Positions 7,518 to 16,581 of a stretch of DNA of 64,000 nucleotides are shown here, one piece after another (position 1 is the stretch's first letter; each line of letters begins with the position of its first letter). Location: contig NZ_CP140706.1 in the NCBI RefSeq assembly GCF_034555375.1, forward strand, positions 3,215,001 through 3,279,000. Direction: 5' to 3'. Source of the DNA: Pseudomonas sp. B33.4. Lineage in GTDB: Bacteria > Pseudomonadota > Gammaproteobacteria > Pseudomonadales > Pseudomonadaceae. A program made the position numbers and the translations under genes. Below the pieces are notes generated by a model. The model did not search any database. It was given only the letters and a program-made list of their open reading frames with translations, and was not told the origin of the DNA.

Positions 7518-10262
7518 ATGAGCCAGACCGTAACCCCGGAGCGATTGCAGCAGTGGTTGTTCGATGGACAGGAAATCGCCCTGTTCGATGTGCGCGAGCA
7601 TGGCCAGTATGGCGAAGCTCACTTGTTTTTCGGGGTCAATCTGCCCTATAGCCGATTGGAACTGGAGGTCTGGCGCCTGGCGCCTAACCCTCGGGCGCGA
7701 CTGGTGATTTATGACCAGAATGGCGGGGATGTGGCGGCACGTTGCGCTCAGCTTTTGCAAACGCTGGGTTACAGCCGCGTGCACGTGCTCGTCGGGGGTG
7801 CCAACGGCTGGCAGGCGGCCGGTTATCAATTGTTCGCCGGGGTGCATGTGCCGTCCAAGGCGTTCGGCGAATTGGTCGAGGAGGCCGCGCATACGCCGCA
7901 TGTCACCGCCACGCAGTTGGCCGAATGGCAGGCGCGGGGTGAGCCGCTGGTGGTGCTGGACGGACGGCCGTTCGACGAATACCGCAAGATGACCATTCCC
8001 GGTTCGGTCTGCTGCCCGAATGGTGAGCTGGGTTATCGTGTACAGGATCTGGTACCGGACGACAGCACGCCGATCGTGGTCAATTGCGCCGGGCGGACCC
8101 GCAGCATCATCGGCGCCCAGACCTTGATCAATCTGGGCGTGAAGAACCCGGTTTACGCGCTGGAGAACGGCACGCAAGGCTGGTACCTCGAAGACTTCCA
8201 GCTGGAGCACGGCAGCACACGGCGCTATGCCGATGCGGTGTCTGCGCAGACCTTGCCACAACAACGTCTCGCCGCCACGCGAGTGGCCGAGCAGGCAGGC
8301 GTGAAAACGGTGGTCGCTGCGCAGGTTCGGCAATGGGCGAAGGAGGGCGCACGCAGTCTGTTTCTCTGTGATGTGCGCACTGCCGAGGAATTTGCCGCTG
8401 GCAGCCTGCCGGGTGCGCAACACACCCCGGGTGGGCAGTTGATTCAATCGACGGATCTGTACATCGGCGTGCGTCAGGCGCGGTTGGTGTTGCTTGACAG
8501 CGATGGTGTGCGCGCGCCGATTGTCGCGAGTTGGCTGCGACAACTGGGTCATGAGGCTTATGTGCTGGCAGGCGGGGTCAACAGTGATCTGGCGTTGCCG
8601 GTGCATGAGGCTCCGGCTCATTCGGCGTTGCCCGTCATCACTGCGCAGTCGCTCAATGATGCGCTGAAGGATGACGCGGTAGCGCTGATAGACCTGCGCC
8701 CGAGCATGAGCTATCGCAAGGCCCATATTGCCGGCTCGCGCTGGTCAATCCGCTCGCTGTTCGCCAATGACCTCGCTGGCGAGCAGCGCCCTGTGGTGTT
8801 GCTGGCCGACGACCCACGGCTGGCCGCTTTCGCCACACAAGCGCTGACGGCCGATCAGCGTGAGCACGTGCGCCTGTTGGAGGGCGGTCTCGCTGCCTGG
8901 CGCGCGGCTGGATTCGCCGTGCAGGAGGACGCTAACGCGCCGCCCGATGAGCAATGCATCGACTTTCTGTTTTTCACCCACGATCGGCACTCCGGCAACA
9001 AAGACGCCGCCCGTCAGTATCTGGCTTGGGAAATCGGCTTGTTGGCGCAGATGAGCGCGGATGAGATCGCCAGTCTCAAACCCCTGCGTGTGCAAGCCGA
9101 TTGGCGAGTCCGCACGCACCTTGTGCAAGCCGGGCGAAGCGCAAAGGGCAGTGGTGCCCGAGGCGTCAACGTACCGGTCAGTCGCTTGAGCACGGTGCTG
9201 TTCGACAATCTGGCGCAAATGCGCGACGCCCGTGCCCGCCGAGACAAAGAACGCGTGCTGAGCTACGGCGCGCGGGGTAATCCGACGGCGTTCGCTCTGG
9301 AAGATCTGGTCACCGAACTGGAGGGCGGTTACCGCACCCGTCTGTTCGGCACCGGGCTGGCCGCTGTCGCCCAAACCTTCCTGACCTACCTGCGCCCCGG
9401 CGATCACCTGCTGATCACTGACGCGGTGTACGCGCCCGTGCGACGTCTGGCCCGCGAACTGCTCGAGCCGTTCGGCATCCAGGTCAACTACTTCGCCCCC
9501 GACGGCAGCGACCTGGCGGCGCAACTGCTGCCCCAGACGAAAATGGTCTACACCGAAGTCCCCGGCTCGTTGCTCTATGAACTCGCCGACCTGCCAGCCA
9601 TCGCCGCGCTATGCAAACCACGAGGCATCCTGCTGGCCGTCGACAACACCTGGGGTTCGGGCTACCTGTATCGACCGCTGAAACTCGGCGCTGACATCTC
9701 GATCATGGCGCTGACCAAGTATCTGTGTGGGCACAGCGATGTGGTCATGGGCAGCGTCTGCACACTGCAGGAGGTCTGGCAGCCGTTAGCGTCGATGAGC
9801 GACACCTTTGGCATCACCGTCAGCCCGGACGATGCCTATCTGGTGCTGCGCGGTGCGCGAACCTTGGCGCCAAGGCTGGAAGTGCACGAGCGTCAGGCGT
9901 TGGAGATTGCCTATTGGCTGCAGGATCAGCCGCAGGTGAAGCGGGTGTTTCACCCGGCGCTGTCTGAACATCCGGGGCATGAACTGTGGAAACGCGATTT
10001 CAGCGGCAGCAACGGCTTGTTGTCCTTTGAATTGCGCGATGCCGATGTGGACGGCGTTGAGCGCTTCATTGATGCGTTGCAGGTGTTCGGACTGGGGGCT
10101 TCGTGGGGTGGGTATGAAAGCCTGATCACCGTGGCGGATACCCAAGATCGCGTTGGCGCAGCCGAGCGCTTGCTCAATCCGGTGCTGAGGTTGCATGTCG
10201 GGCTGGAGGATGTTGCCGCGCTGATTGAGGATTTACGGCGGGGGTTTGCGGCGTTGGGATAA
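7518..10262 (+). CDS. Fusion of four rhodanese domains with a cystathionine beta-lyase-type PLP enzyme
   Basis: A 914-residue multidomain protein. Rhodanese-like domains occupy roughly residues 1-110, 125-230, 265-362 and 372-470. Only the second keeps a catalytic cysteine, C190 in the loop CAGRTRS. The equivalent site is aspartate in domain 1 (D66) and domain 3 (D327) and A/D in domain 4 (around 430), so three copies look structural. Residues 520-914 form a Cys/Met-metabolism PLP domain with the cofactor lysine K734 in ALTKYLCGHSDVVMG and D709 in AVDNTWGSG. The lyase part could split cystathionine or another S-substituted cysteine, with the rhodanese part moving the sulfur. A single reading frame with no break supports a true fusion. 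Confidence 0.85.
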   Translation: MSQTVTPERLQQWLFDGQEIALFDVREHGQYGEAHLFFGVNLPYSRLELEVWRLAPNPRARLVIYDQNGGDVAARCAQLLQTLGYSRVHVLVGGANGWQAAGYQLFAGVHVPSKAFGELVEEAAHTPHVTATQLAEWQARGEPLVVLDGRPFDEYRKMTIPGSVCCPNGELGYRVQDLVPDDSTPIVVNCAGRTRSIIGAQTLINLGVKNPVYALENGTQGWYLEDFQLEHGSTRRYADAVSAQTLPQQRLAATRVAEQAGVKTVVAAQVRQWAKEGARSLFLCDVRTAEEFAAGSLPGAQHTPGGQLIQSTDLYIGVRQARLVLLDSDGVRAPIVASWLRQLGHEAYVLAGGVNSDLALPVHEAPAHSALPVITAQSLNDALKDDAVALIDLRPSMSYRKAHIAGSRWSIRSLFANDLAGEQRPVVLLADDPRLAAFATQALTADQREHVRLLEGGLAAWRAAGFAVQEDANAPPDEQCIDFLFFTHDRHSGNKDAARQYLAWEIGLLAQMSADEIASLKPLRVQADWRVRTHLVQAGRSAKGSGARGVNVPVSRLSTVLFDNLAQMRDARARRDKERVLSYGARGNPTAFALEDLVTELEGGYRTRLFGTGLAAVAQTFLTYLRPGDHLLITDAVYAPVRRLARELLEPFGIQVNYFAPDGSDLAAQLLPQTKMVYTEVPGSLLYELADLPAIAALCKPRGILLAVDNTWGSGYLYRPLKLGADISIMALTKYLCGHSDVVMGSVCTLQEVWQPLASMSDTFGITVSPDDAYLVLRGARTLAPRLEVHERQALEIAYWLQDQPQVKRVFHPALSEHPGHELWKRDFSGSNGLLSFELRDADVDGVERFIDALQVFGLGASWGGYESLITVADTQDRVGAAERLLNPVLRLHVGLEDVAALIEDLRRGFAALG

Positions 10263-10264
10263 CG

Positions 10265-10381
10265 CGTCGCGACAAGGCCAACGCGCCGGCGGTGCAGAAA
10301 CTCGGTGCATTGCTCAATTCACCGCAGGTGAAGCAGTTCATTCTTGAGCGTTATCACGGCGATGTGGTGCCGGCGTTCTGA
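10265..10381 (+). pseudogene. C-terminal relic of an NlpA/MetQ methionine-binding protein
   Basis: Immediately after the fusion gene, one frame reads RRDKANAPAVQKLGALLNSP and continues to FILERYHGDVVPAF and a stop at 10379-10381. This matches the conserved end of NlpA/MetQ-type methionine-binding proteins, which finish in VVPAF. Only about 38 codons remain, with no start codon or RBS, so it is a deletion remnant. It suggests that a second sulfur-amino-acid binding protein once followed in this operon. The match is from memory of the family, not from a search. Confidence 0.72.
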
Positions 10382-10424
10382 CTCCGTCGGGAGTCGCCAG
10401 ACATGCTGACGGCTCCCGATATCT

Positions 10425-11327
10425 TCAAGCGTTCTCTTCAACCCGGCGCACATTGCCCAACGAATCACGCTGCATCGACTGCAGGTTTTTCTCGATGGTT
10501 TCGCACAGCGCTTCCATCTGAATCTGGTGTTCGCTGTGGCGAAACGGGCTTTGCAGATCGGTGCCGATGCGTTCGATGGCCAGCAGCATAAAACCCACCA
10601 CGGTCGAAGCCAGCGGCGTGAACCAGCCCAACGATTCCACCAGTCCGACCGGCACGATCAGGCAGAACAGCGAAATAAACAGCCGCGGAAAATACACATA
10701 CGGGTAGGGCAGCGGCGTATTCGCGATCCGCTCCATGCCACCCTGGCTGTTGGATAAATCGACCAGCGTCGACTCCAGCCGTGCCAGACGAATGCTGTCC
10801 AGGCGCCCGGCCTTGTATTCCCGCGCGAGCAAAGTCGCTGATCCGGTGAGGATGTCATTGGCGAAGTTATTGGTCGTGCCACTGCGGGCGAATTCATTGG
10901 CGGGAATAAACGCGCGGACTTCCTCAGGGCAAGGCTGGCCTTGCAGATGCGCCGCGAGGCAATTCACATAGGCGACGTGGCGGCGCAACAGGGTCGACTT
11001 GACCGGATTGACCTCGCCGTCGGGATCATCCAGCAACGTCAGCACCTGCCGGGCGAAGCTGCGCGAATTGTTGATCATCGACCCCCACAACGTGCGTGCT
11101 TCCCACCAGCGGTTGTAAGCGCTGCTGTTGCGGAAACTGATCAGCACGATCAATGCCGAACCCAATAACGTCAGGGGCATCAATGGCAGATTCAGCTTGG
11201 CGTTGAGGAACAGCATGAAGTCGACGGTGACGGCGATGTCCCAAAGCAGCAGCCAGAACAACGCCCAGCCGACATAGCCCAGAGTCTTGATGATCAAACG
11301 GTATTTTCTGACGATGGCAGCTTTCAA
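10425..11327 (-). CDS. Bestrophin-like membrane channel (UPF0187 family)
   Basis: A 300-residue integral membrane protein of the bacterial bestrophin family (YneE-like). The N-terminal half has two hydrophobic helices and the family signature ISFRNSSAYNRWWEARTLWG. A second helical pair (FPRLFISLFCLIVPVGLVE and the segment after it) lies near residues 225-265. Bacterial bestrophins form pentameric ion channels in the inner membrane. The gene stands alone, transcribed toward the sulfur operon. A 14-bp palindrome sits 24 bp upstream of its ATG. Confidence 0.85.
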   Translation of the reverse strand: MKAAIVRKYRLIIKTLGYVGWALFWLLLWDIAVTVDFMLFLNAKLNLPLMPLTLLGSALIVLISFRNSSAYNRWWEARTLWGSMINNSRSFARQVLTLLDDPDGEVNPVKSTLLRRHVAYVNCLAAHLQGQPCPEEVRAFIPANEFARSGTTNNFANDILTGSATLLAREYKAGRLDSIRLARLESTLVDLSNSQGGMERIANTPLPYPYVYFPRLFISLFCLIVPVGLVESLGWFTPLASTVVGFMLLAIERIGTDLQSPFRHSEHQIQMEALCETIEKNLQSMQRDSLGNVRRVEENA

Positions 11328-11350
11328 ACGGAAACCTCGTGACGAGCGGT

Positions 11351-11364
11351 AAGCGTTAACGCTT
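11351..11364. promoter_or_regulatory. 14-bp perfect palindrome upstream of the bestrophin-like gene
   Basis: AAGCGTTAACGCTT is a perfect palindrome located 24 bp before the bestrophin-like start and between it and the end of the acyltransferase gene. It could be an operator for the bestrophin-like gene. It has no T-run, so it is not a good intrinsic terminator. Confidence 0.3.
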
Positions 11365-11427
11365 TAGCTCGGACGCTGTTTTCGCGGGAAAGGTTCGCTA
11401 AATCGCTTCAGCTTTCGTCGCCGTCGG

Positions 11428-12477
11428 CTAATCGGCCCGGAGACGATTGAAGGAAAATGACAGGGATCTTTTCATCAGTCTGGCCATCGGCGTTTCGATC
11501 TTTTCGTGAATGACATAGGACGCCGCGATCATCAAAGCCACGGTGCCCCACAGCAGCAGGTGCGCATTCACCGCCGGATAGGCCATGTTGAAGATGATGA
11601 AACCGATCATTTGATGCAACAGGTAAAGCGGGTACGTGAGGGCCCCCAGGGTCGTCCAGTTCAATTGCCCGATGGCGGCTGTTTTGTTGGTTGCGATCAA
11701 AAGGAAGGTCATAAAGAAAACGATGATGACGCTGCCGATGATCGAGGGATCGTACTCCGTCGCATATTTGCTTTCGATCGACTCGGCCCAGGTAATGGCG
11801 GTGAAAGTGGCCAAGGCCAATGCGCCCGCCACCAGGGCAATGCGCAGTTTTGTCATACCCTTTGCCCAGATCAGGTAGAACGTGGCACCGGCGATGAAGT
11901 AGGCCGCGTAATCGGTGATAAGAATCGAGCGCAGCTTTTCAAAAGCGAGGACTTCCGCCGTGGCCGACACCAGTAGCCACAGCACGAGGCAGGGTTCGAT
12001 TTTGTCTATTTTCTTCAAGGCCAGGAGAATCGAGATCATCAGGTAGAACTTGATTTCGACAAACAGCGACCAGTAAACGCCGTCGATGGGCGGGACGCCG
12101 ATCAGATCGCCAAGGAACGTCATGTTGATCAGGTATTGATAAAGATCCGCGCTGAATCTGGGCTGTCCGAAGGCGAGTGTGATCAGAAAGGTGAGCGTGC
12201 AGCACACCCAGAATGCCGGGCACAGGCGCACCACGCGGGAGATGAAAAACACTTGCAGGTTGTTGCTCGACGCCGTCATCAGGATGACAAATCCGCTGAT
12301 CATGAAAAACAGTTCCACGCCCAGGTAACCGTATTTGGCCACCTCGGCCAGCAGCGGATAGGGCATGACCGACATGTCGCCCCGCGCATACCCGCGAAAC
12401 GCGTAGTGAAAAATCACCACGGCGAGCGCAGCCAGGAAGCGCAGCAAATCCAGCTCCTTCAGTCGTCGGTTGTTCAT
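11428..12477 (-). CDS. Membrane acyltransferase family 3 (OafA/ExoZ-like) of the EPS locus
   Basis: A 349-residue multi-pass inner-membrane acyltransferase. It opens with MNNRRLKELDLLRFLAALAV followed by the family histidine in VIFHYAFRG. FFMISGFVIL and about ten hydrophobic helices follow. Such enzymes add acetyl or succinyl groups to polysaccharide repeat units. The start at 12477 is chosen because GGAG lies 9 bases upstream and the family begins there. An open frame continues about 115 codons further but is only the shadow of the GH16 gene. It is the last gene of the minus-strand exopolysaccharide locus and probably decorates the polymer. Confidence 0.87.
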   Translation of the reverse strand: MNNRRLKELDLLRFLAALAVVIFHYAFRGYARGDMSVMPYPLLAEVAKYGYLGVELFFMISGFVILMTASSNNLQVFFISRVVRLCPAFWVCCTLTFLITLAFGQPRFSADLYQYLINMTFLGDLIGVPPIDGVYWSLFVEIKFYLMISILLALKKIDKIEPCLVLWLLVSATAEVLAFEKLRSILITDYAAYFIAGATFYLIWAKGMTKLRIALVAGALALATFTAITWAESIESKYATEYDPSIIGSVIIVFFMTFLLIATNKTAAIGQLNWTTLGALTYPLYLLHQMIGFIIFNMAYPAVNAHLLLWGTVALMIAASYVIHEKIETPMARLMKRSLSFSFNRLRAD

Positions 12478-12601
12478 GTTTGGGCGCTCCGGACGTGTTA
12501 GCGCTGATTGAGAACTGACGACTCTGCCGAGTGGAATTCGACCCAAGGCGAAAGCTATGGCAGCAGGAGGGGGCATCGACTGTCCCAGCGTTGTGTGACG
12601 G

Positions 12602-14068
12602 TTATGGACCGCGTTGCCACCTGTGGATGTAGTCGACTTCGAAGGTGGACGGCAGGTCAGCGTCGTCGACCACGCCGAACCATTTCCACATGGCCTCACT
12701 GTCAAAGACGATTTGCATCGGGAAGAAGAAGTGGCGGTTCTTCGACTCTCTGACCAGCACGCCATCGACGTACCAGCGCAGGGTGTCGGGCTGCCAGTCG
12801 AAGCCGTAGACATGAAAATCACTGGCCAGGCGCCAAGGGCTGATCCAGGTGCTGCCGTTGGCGATGTGTTCTTTACTTTGCGGCGTGGCCCATAAGTGAG
12901 CGTTCATGTTGTAAGAACGATCCGAAGCTGCGCCTTTGGTTTTACCGCCAATTTCAAAGATATCGATTTCAGTGGCGTTGTCCGTGAAGCCCGTCCACGC
13001 CAGCCAGAAGGCGCTCGACGCTGCGGAGTTCATCGGTTTGGCGCGTGCTTCGTAGTAGCCGTAGAAACCGCGTTCACGGGTACGGACCATGGCTGAGGTG
13101 TAATCCTTGAAGCCAAGCTCGACGTACTTCTGCGGCAAGGTTTCCTTGCGAAAGACAATGTTCAGGTTGCCGTTGCTGACGCTGGCATTGCGTGGAGTGA
13201 ACAGCGCCGGTTTGCGCCCGAGCGATTCATTGCCGATGGCATTGTTGACGTGCCACCGGGTGGGGTCGAGGCTGCCGCCGTTGAAGTCATCGGACAGGTT
13301 GGTGTCGAGTACCCAGCGTCCGGCATTGTTTTGATCGGACAGTGGCAGATAAACGTGAGTGCGGGTCGGCACCGTGCCCAGCGGACCGACACGGGTCCAC
13401 GTATCGGCGTGGGTGGGAACGGCCACTGACCACTTGTGCGCAAGGTACTGAAAAGCCTGCTGACGCTCGGCGAGGGACGCAAACGGGCGGTCGTAAACCA
13501 GCACCTCGGCGATATCGCCGCGAAAGTTTTCCGACGTGCCGATGGCATTGCGCCCGACCGCATACGGGCCGATCGGCACACCCTGCAGTTCCAGGACGGA
13601 AACCGTCGGTTCATACGCGGTGGTTTGCGCCAGGCTGATGGCGAAGTTCGGCAACACGTTATCGTTGTCAGCGGTTTGCGCACGTGAACTGAACAACCGC
13701 TGCCACGGATCGACGCCGGCCTGTTCTGGCAATCGGCGGGACACGACCAATACCGTGACAGGCCCTTTTCCACTGCGAATGTTTTTGCCAAGAAACGCCG
13801 AAGTACCACTCAAACGCACGACCGCATGGCCATTCACGGCATTTTCCAGGCGTTGCGGCTGCTCGGTGCCTTCGTCGACCCTGGCGTCATGGGACTGGCC
13901 GGATTTATCGCCCCAGCGCTGCACACGGTTCTGCGCATTCACGGTCAGGCTGGACGCATCGGCGGCGTCCAGCCACAGCACCAGCCCGGCATTCGGAGGC
14001 GCTTGTGCGGCGTTGCAAGTCAGCGCAACCCACAGCAGCAACGCCGGCAGCGATCGTAAGAACATCAT
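12602..14068 (-). CDS. Secreted glycoside hydrolase family 16 with N-terminal LamG-like domain
   Basis: A 488-residue exported protein. Residues 1 to about 21 form a signal peptide, and about 25-215 resemble a concanavalin-like LamG domain (GLVLWLDAADASSLT, VQRWGDKSGQSHDA). From about 250 it is a GH16 catalytic domain. The GH16 catalytic motif EIDIFE is at residues 367-372, holding the nucleophile and acid/base glutamates. GH16 enzymes cut beta-linked glucans and galactans. Within an EPS locus it may trim the polymer, as the GH16 ExoK does for succinoglycan. Its start overlaps galE by ATGA, so the two are coupled. Confidence 0.87.
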   Translation of the reverse strand: MMFLRSLPALLLWVALTCNAAQAPPNAGLVLWLDAADASSLTVNAQNRVQRWGDKSGQSHDARVDEGTEQPQRLENAVNGHAVVRLSGTSAFLGKNIRSGKGPVTVLVVSRRLPEQAGVDPWQRLFSSRAQTADNDNVLPNFAISLAQTTAYEPTVSVLELQGVPIGPYAVGRNAIGTSENFRGDIAEVLVYDRPFASLAERQQAFQYLAHKWSVAVPTHADTWTRVGPLGTVPTRTHVYLPLSDQNNAGRWVLDTNLSDDFNGGSLDPTRWHVNNAIGNESLGRKPALFTPRNASVSNGNLNIVFRKETLPQKYVELGFKDYTSAMVRTRERGFYGYYEARAKPMNSAASSAFWLAWTGFTDNATEIDIFEIGGKTKGAASDRSYNMNAHLWATPQSKEHIANGSTWISPWRLASDFHVYGFDWQPDTLRWYVDGVLVRESKNRHFFFPMQIVFDSEAMWKWFGVVDDADLPSTFEVDYIHRWQRGP

Positions 14069-15120
14069 TTGAACGCAAGCAACGCTGGAATTTCGAAGGA
14101 AGACTGATACCCCTGCGGATTACACGACTGCCAGCGCCAGGCATCGACAATCATTTGTTGCAGGTCGCGCTGCGCGGTCCATCCCAGCTCGCGTCCGGCC
14201 TTGGCCGGGTCGGCCCAGCACTTGGCGATGTCACCTTCGCGGCGCGGTGCAAACCGGTAAGGAATGCTGATGCCGGTGATGTCCTCGAAACTGTGGATGA
14301 TCTGCAACACGCTGTAGCCGACCCCCGTGCCGAGGTTCCAGAAATGGATGCCGTGGTTCTGCTGCAACACCAGCAGTGCCTTGAGGTGGCCAATGGCGAG
14401 GTCGACCACGTGGATGTAGTCGCGCACGCAGGTGCCGTCGACGGTGGGATAGTCGCTGCCGTACACCGTGAGTTCCGGTATCCGGCCAATGGCGACCTGG
14501 GTCAGGCACGGCAACAGGTTGTTGGGTCGGCCGCGCGGGTCTTCACCGATCATCCCGCTTTCGTGGGCGCCAATCGGATTGAAGTAGCGCAACAGGCCAA
14601 TGCTCCAGCGCGGATCGGAATCGCACAAATCCGTCAGCAGCTCTTCGATCATCAGCTTGGTGCGGCCATACGGATTGACCGGTTTACCGGTGCCAAAGTC
14701 TTCGGCAATCGGCGTACGGGTCGGCTCGCCGTACACCGTGGCCGATGAGCTGAACACCAGGCGGAAGACGTTGTTGCGCGCCATGGCCCGGCACAGGTCC
14801 AGCGTACCGGCGACATTGTTGGCGTAGTAGTCGAGTGGCTTGCGCACGCTTTCGGCGACGGATTTTAGGCTGGCAAAATGCACCACCGCATCGATGTCAT
14901 AGCGCCTGAAAATGTCGTCCAGCAGGTCGGAATCACGGATGTCGCCCTTGATGAAATCGACCCGGGTCAAAGTCAGTTGCTCAAGGCGCGCGATGCACTC
15001 CTGACAGCTGTTGCACAGGTTATCGAGCACCAGCACCCGGTGCCCGGCATTGATGAGCGCCAAAGCGGTATGCGAGCCGATGTAACCGGCCCCGCCAGTA
15101 ATCAACGTGGTTTTGCGCAT
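14065..15120 (-). CDS. galE: UDP-glucose 4-epimerase
   Basis: A 351-residue short-chain dehydrogenase-type epimerase interconverting UDP-glucose and UDP-galactose. The NAD-binding motif TLITGGAGYIGSHTALAL is at residues 5-22. SSSATVYGE and the catalytic YGRTK motif follow, then the GalE-typical LRYFNPIGAHESG and NNLLPCLTQVAIGR. It sits between wzx and the GH16 gene, overlapping the latter by 4 bp, and likely supplies UDP-galactose for the exopolysaccharide. A second copy elsewhere for central metabolism is possible but cannot be seen here. Confidence 0.93.
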   Translation of the reverse strand: MRKTTLITGGAGYIGSHTALALINAGHRVLVLDNLCNSCQECIARLEQLTLTRVDFIKGDIRDSDLLDDIFRRYDIDAVVHFASLKSVAESVRKPLDYYANNVAGTLDLCRAMARNNVFRLVFSSSATVYGEPTRTPIAEDFGTGKPVNPYGRTKLMIEELLTDLCDSDPRWSIGLLRYFNPIGAHESGMIGEDPRGRPNNLLPCLTQVAIGRIPELTVYGSDYPTVDGTCVRDYIHVVDLAIGHLKALLVLQQNHGIHFWNLGTGVGYSVLQIIHSFEDITGISIPYRFAPRREGDIAKCWADPAKAGRELGWTAQRDLQQMIVDAWRWQSCNPQGYQSSFEIPALLAFK

Positions 15121-15149
15121 GGTGAGGTCTTCCTGTCTCAGGGACTGAA

Positions 15150-16568
15150 TCAGCGGGCGGTGAAAACCGATTTGAATTCCTGCGGCCAGTGCGGGTGGAT
15201 GAGGCTATACGCCACGGCGTAGCTCAACGCGCCCACTGCGATGTTGCCGATCAGGTGCAGGTAGCCTTGAAAGCCCAGTTGCGGTGACACCAGCAATACG
15301 GTCGCGGCCATGACCAGCGCGGCAATCACGCTGCGGTAATTGGCCTCGACAAACCGTCGCCAGCTGTAACCGATGGCCAGGTTGAGGCCGCGAATTTGCA
15401 GTGGCGTGATCAGCAACATGCGCGCGAGCAGAGCGCCGGCTGCGGCCATGCCGCCATAAACGTTACCGAGGCTGTAGACCAGCGCCAGTGCCAGGACGGT
15501 AGTCAGCACTTCCGCCTTGATCGTCAGGTGGCTGCGGTTGACCGCCACCAGTGCGGTGGTGGCGTACATGGCGGTGTTGCCAATGGCCGCGGTGCAGGCC
15601 AGCACTTGCAACAGTGGAATGGCGTCGGCCCACTTGGCGCCGAAGATCAACAGAATGAGGTCGTTGGCCGTGAGCGCGAGGCCAATGAACAGCGGCGTCA
15701 ACACAAAGCCGCTGACCGCGGTCGAGTCGCCAATGATCCCGAGCAGTCGCTTGGGTTCCGCACTGCGTCGGGCGAACGCCGGCAACGCATAACTCAGCAG
15801 ACCGTTATAAATCGCTGTGCGCGGCAGTTCGATGATGCGCATCGCCATGTTGAACATGCCGACTGCGTTCGCCCCGGCCGTCATCCCCAGCACCACGTTG
15901 ACGCCGCGCTGCAAGGTTTGTGAACTCAGGGAGTTTATGGCAACCGGTGCGCCGGCCTGCAGCAGCTCACGCAAGATCCGGCGGTCGATAGCAAAGGCGA
16001 TGCGTCGCCGGTCTGCACGCATCAGAACAATGACCGACACCCATTCCATGATCAGCGCCTGGGCAATCACTGCCCACGCACCCCAACCGTACAGCGCCAC
16101 TACGATGCCGCCGACGCCGCCCGCGACTTTGCCCAGTAACGTGCGCGACGCGAGCATCTTGAAGTTACCGCTACGGCGCATTTGCGCCACATAGACCCGC
16201 GCCATCATGGTGAACAGGATTTTCACCGAGGCCACTGCCGTCAGCCATTGCAGCAGCGGGTCGGGCGTGTACAGGAATGCCGCGAGCGAGATGATGACAA
16301 TCGACACCAGACTGACGAGCACCCCGGCCCAGAAAGCCGTGGAGATGTGTTTGTCTTCCAGCCGTTCAAGGCGTACCAGCGGATCTTCCAGCACCGATGA
16401 GTACACCAGACCAATCAACTCGACGATGGCAATGATGATCGTGCCCACACCCAGCTCGGCCGGCGATAGCAGCTTCGCGTAGACGACAAAGGTAATCATC
16501 GACAGCAGGATCAGGCCGAATTTCTCGGTGAAGATCCAGCTCAATGTCACCAGACGGTGATTGGCCAT
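15150..16568 (-). CDS. Wzx-type lipid-linked oligosaccharide flippase
   Basis: A 472-residue MOP/PST-family membrane protein with about 12-14 hydrophobic helices. Near the start it reads TLSWIFTEKFGLILLSMITF. It would flip undecaprenyl-linked repeat units across the inner membrane. The ATG at 16568 (MANHRLVT) is preferred because it lies 13 bp past the GT2 stop, and the longer frame would run into that gene. Its place between GT2 and galE in a locus with wzy and wzc supports the Wzx role. Confidence 0.85.
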   Translation of the reverse strand: MANHRLVTLSWIFTEKFGLILLSMITFVVYAKLLSPAELGVGTIIIAIVELIGLVYSSVLEDPLVRLERLEDKHISTAFWAGVLVSLVSIVIISLAAFLYTPDPLLQWLTAVASVKILFTMMARVYVAQMRRSGNFKMLASRTLLGKVAGGVGGIVVALYGWGAWAVIAQALIMEWVSVIVLMRADRRRIAFAIDRRILRELLQAGAPVAINSLSSQTLQRGVNVVLGMTAGANAVGMFNMAMRIIELPRTAIYNGLLSYALPAFARRSAEPKRLLGIIGDSTAVSGFVLTPLFIGLALTANDLILLIFGAKWADAIPLLQVLACTAAIGNTAMYATTALVAVNRSHLTIKAEVLTTVLALALVYSLGNVYGGMAAAGALLARMLLITPLQIRGLNLAIGYSWRRFVEANYRSVIAALVMAATVLLVSPQLGFQGYLHLIGNIAVGALSYAVAYSLIHPHWPQEFKSVFTAR

Positions 16569-16581
16569 GGCGGTTACCGGT

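Noticed and set aside
12478..12822. Extended N-terminus for the acyltransferase
   Set aside because: The extra residues are the antisense/offset shadow of the GH16 gene and precede a good RBS and the family start MNNRRLKELD.
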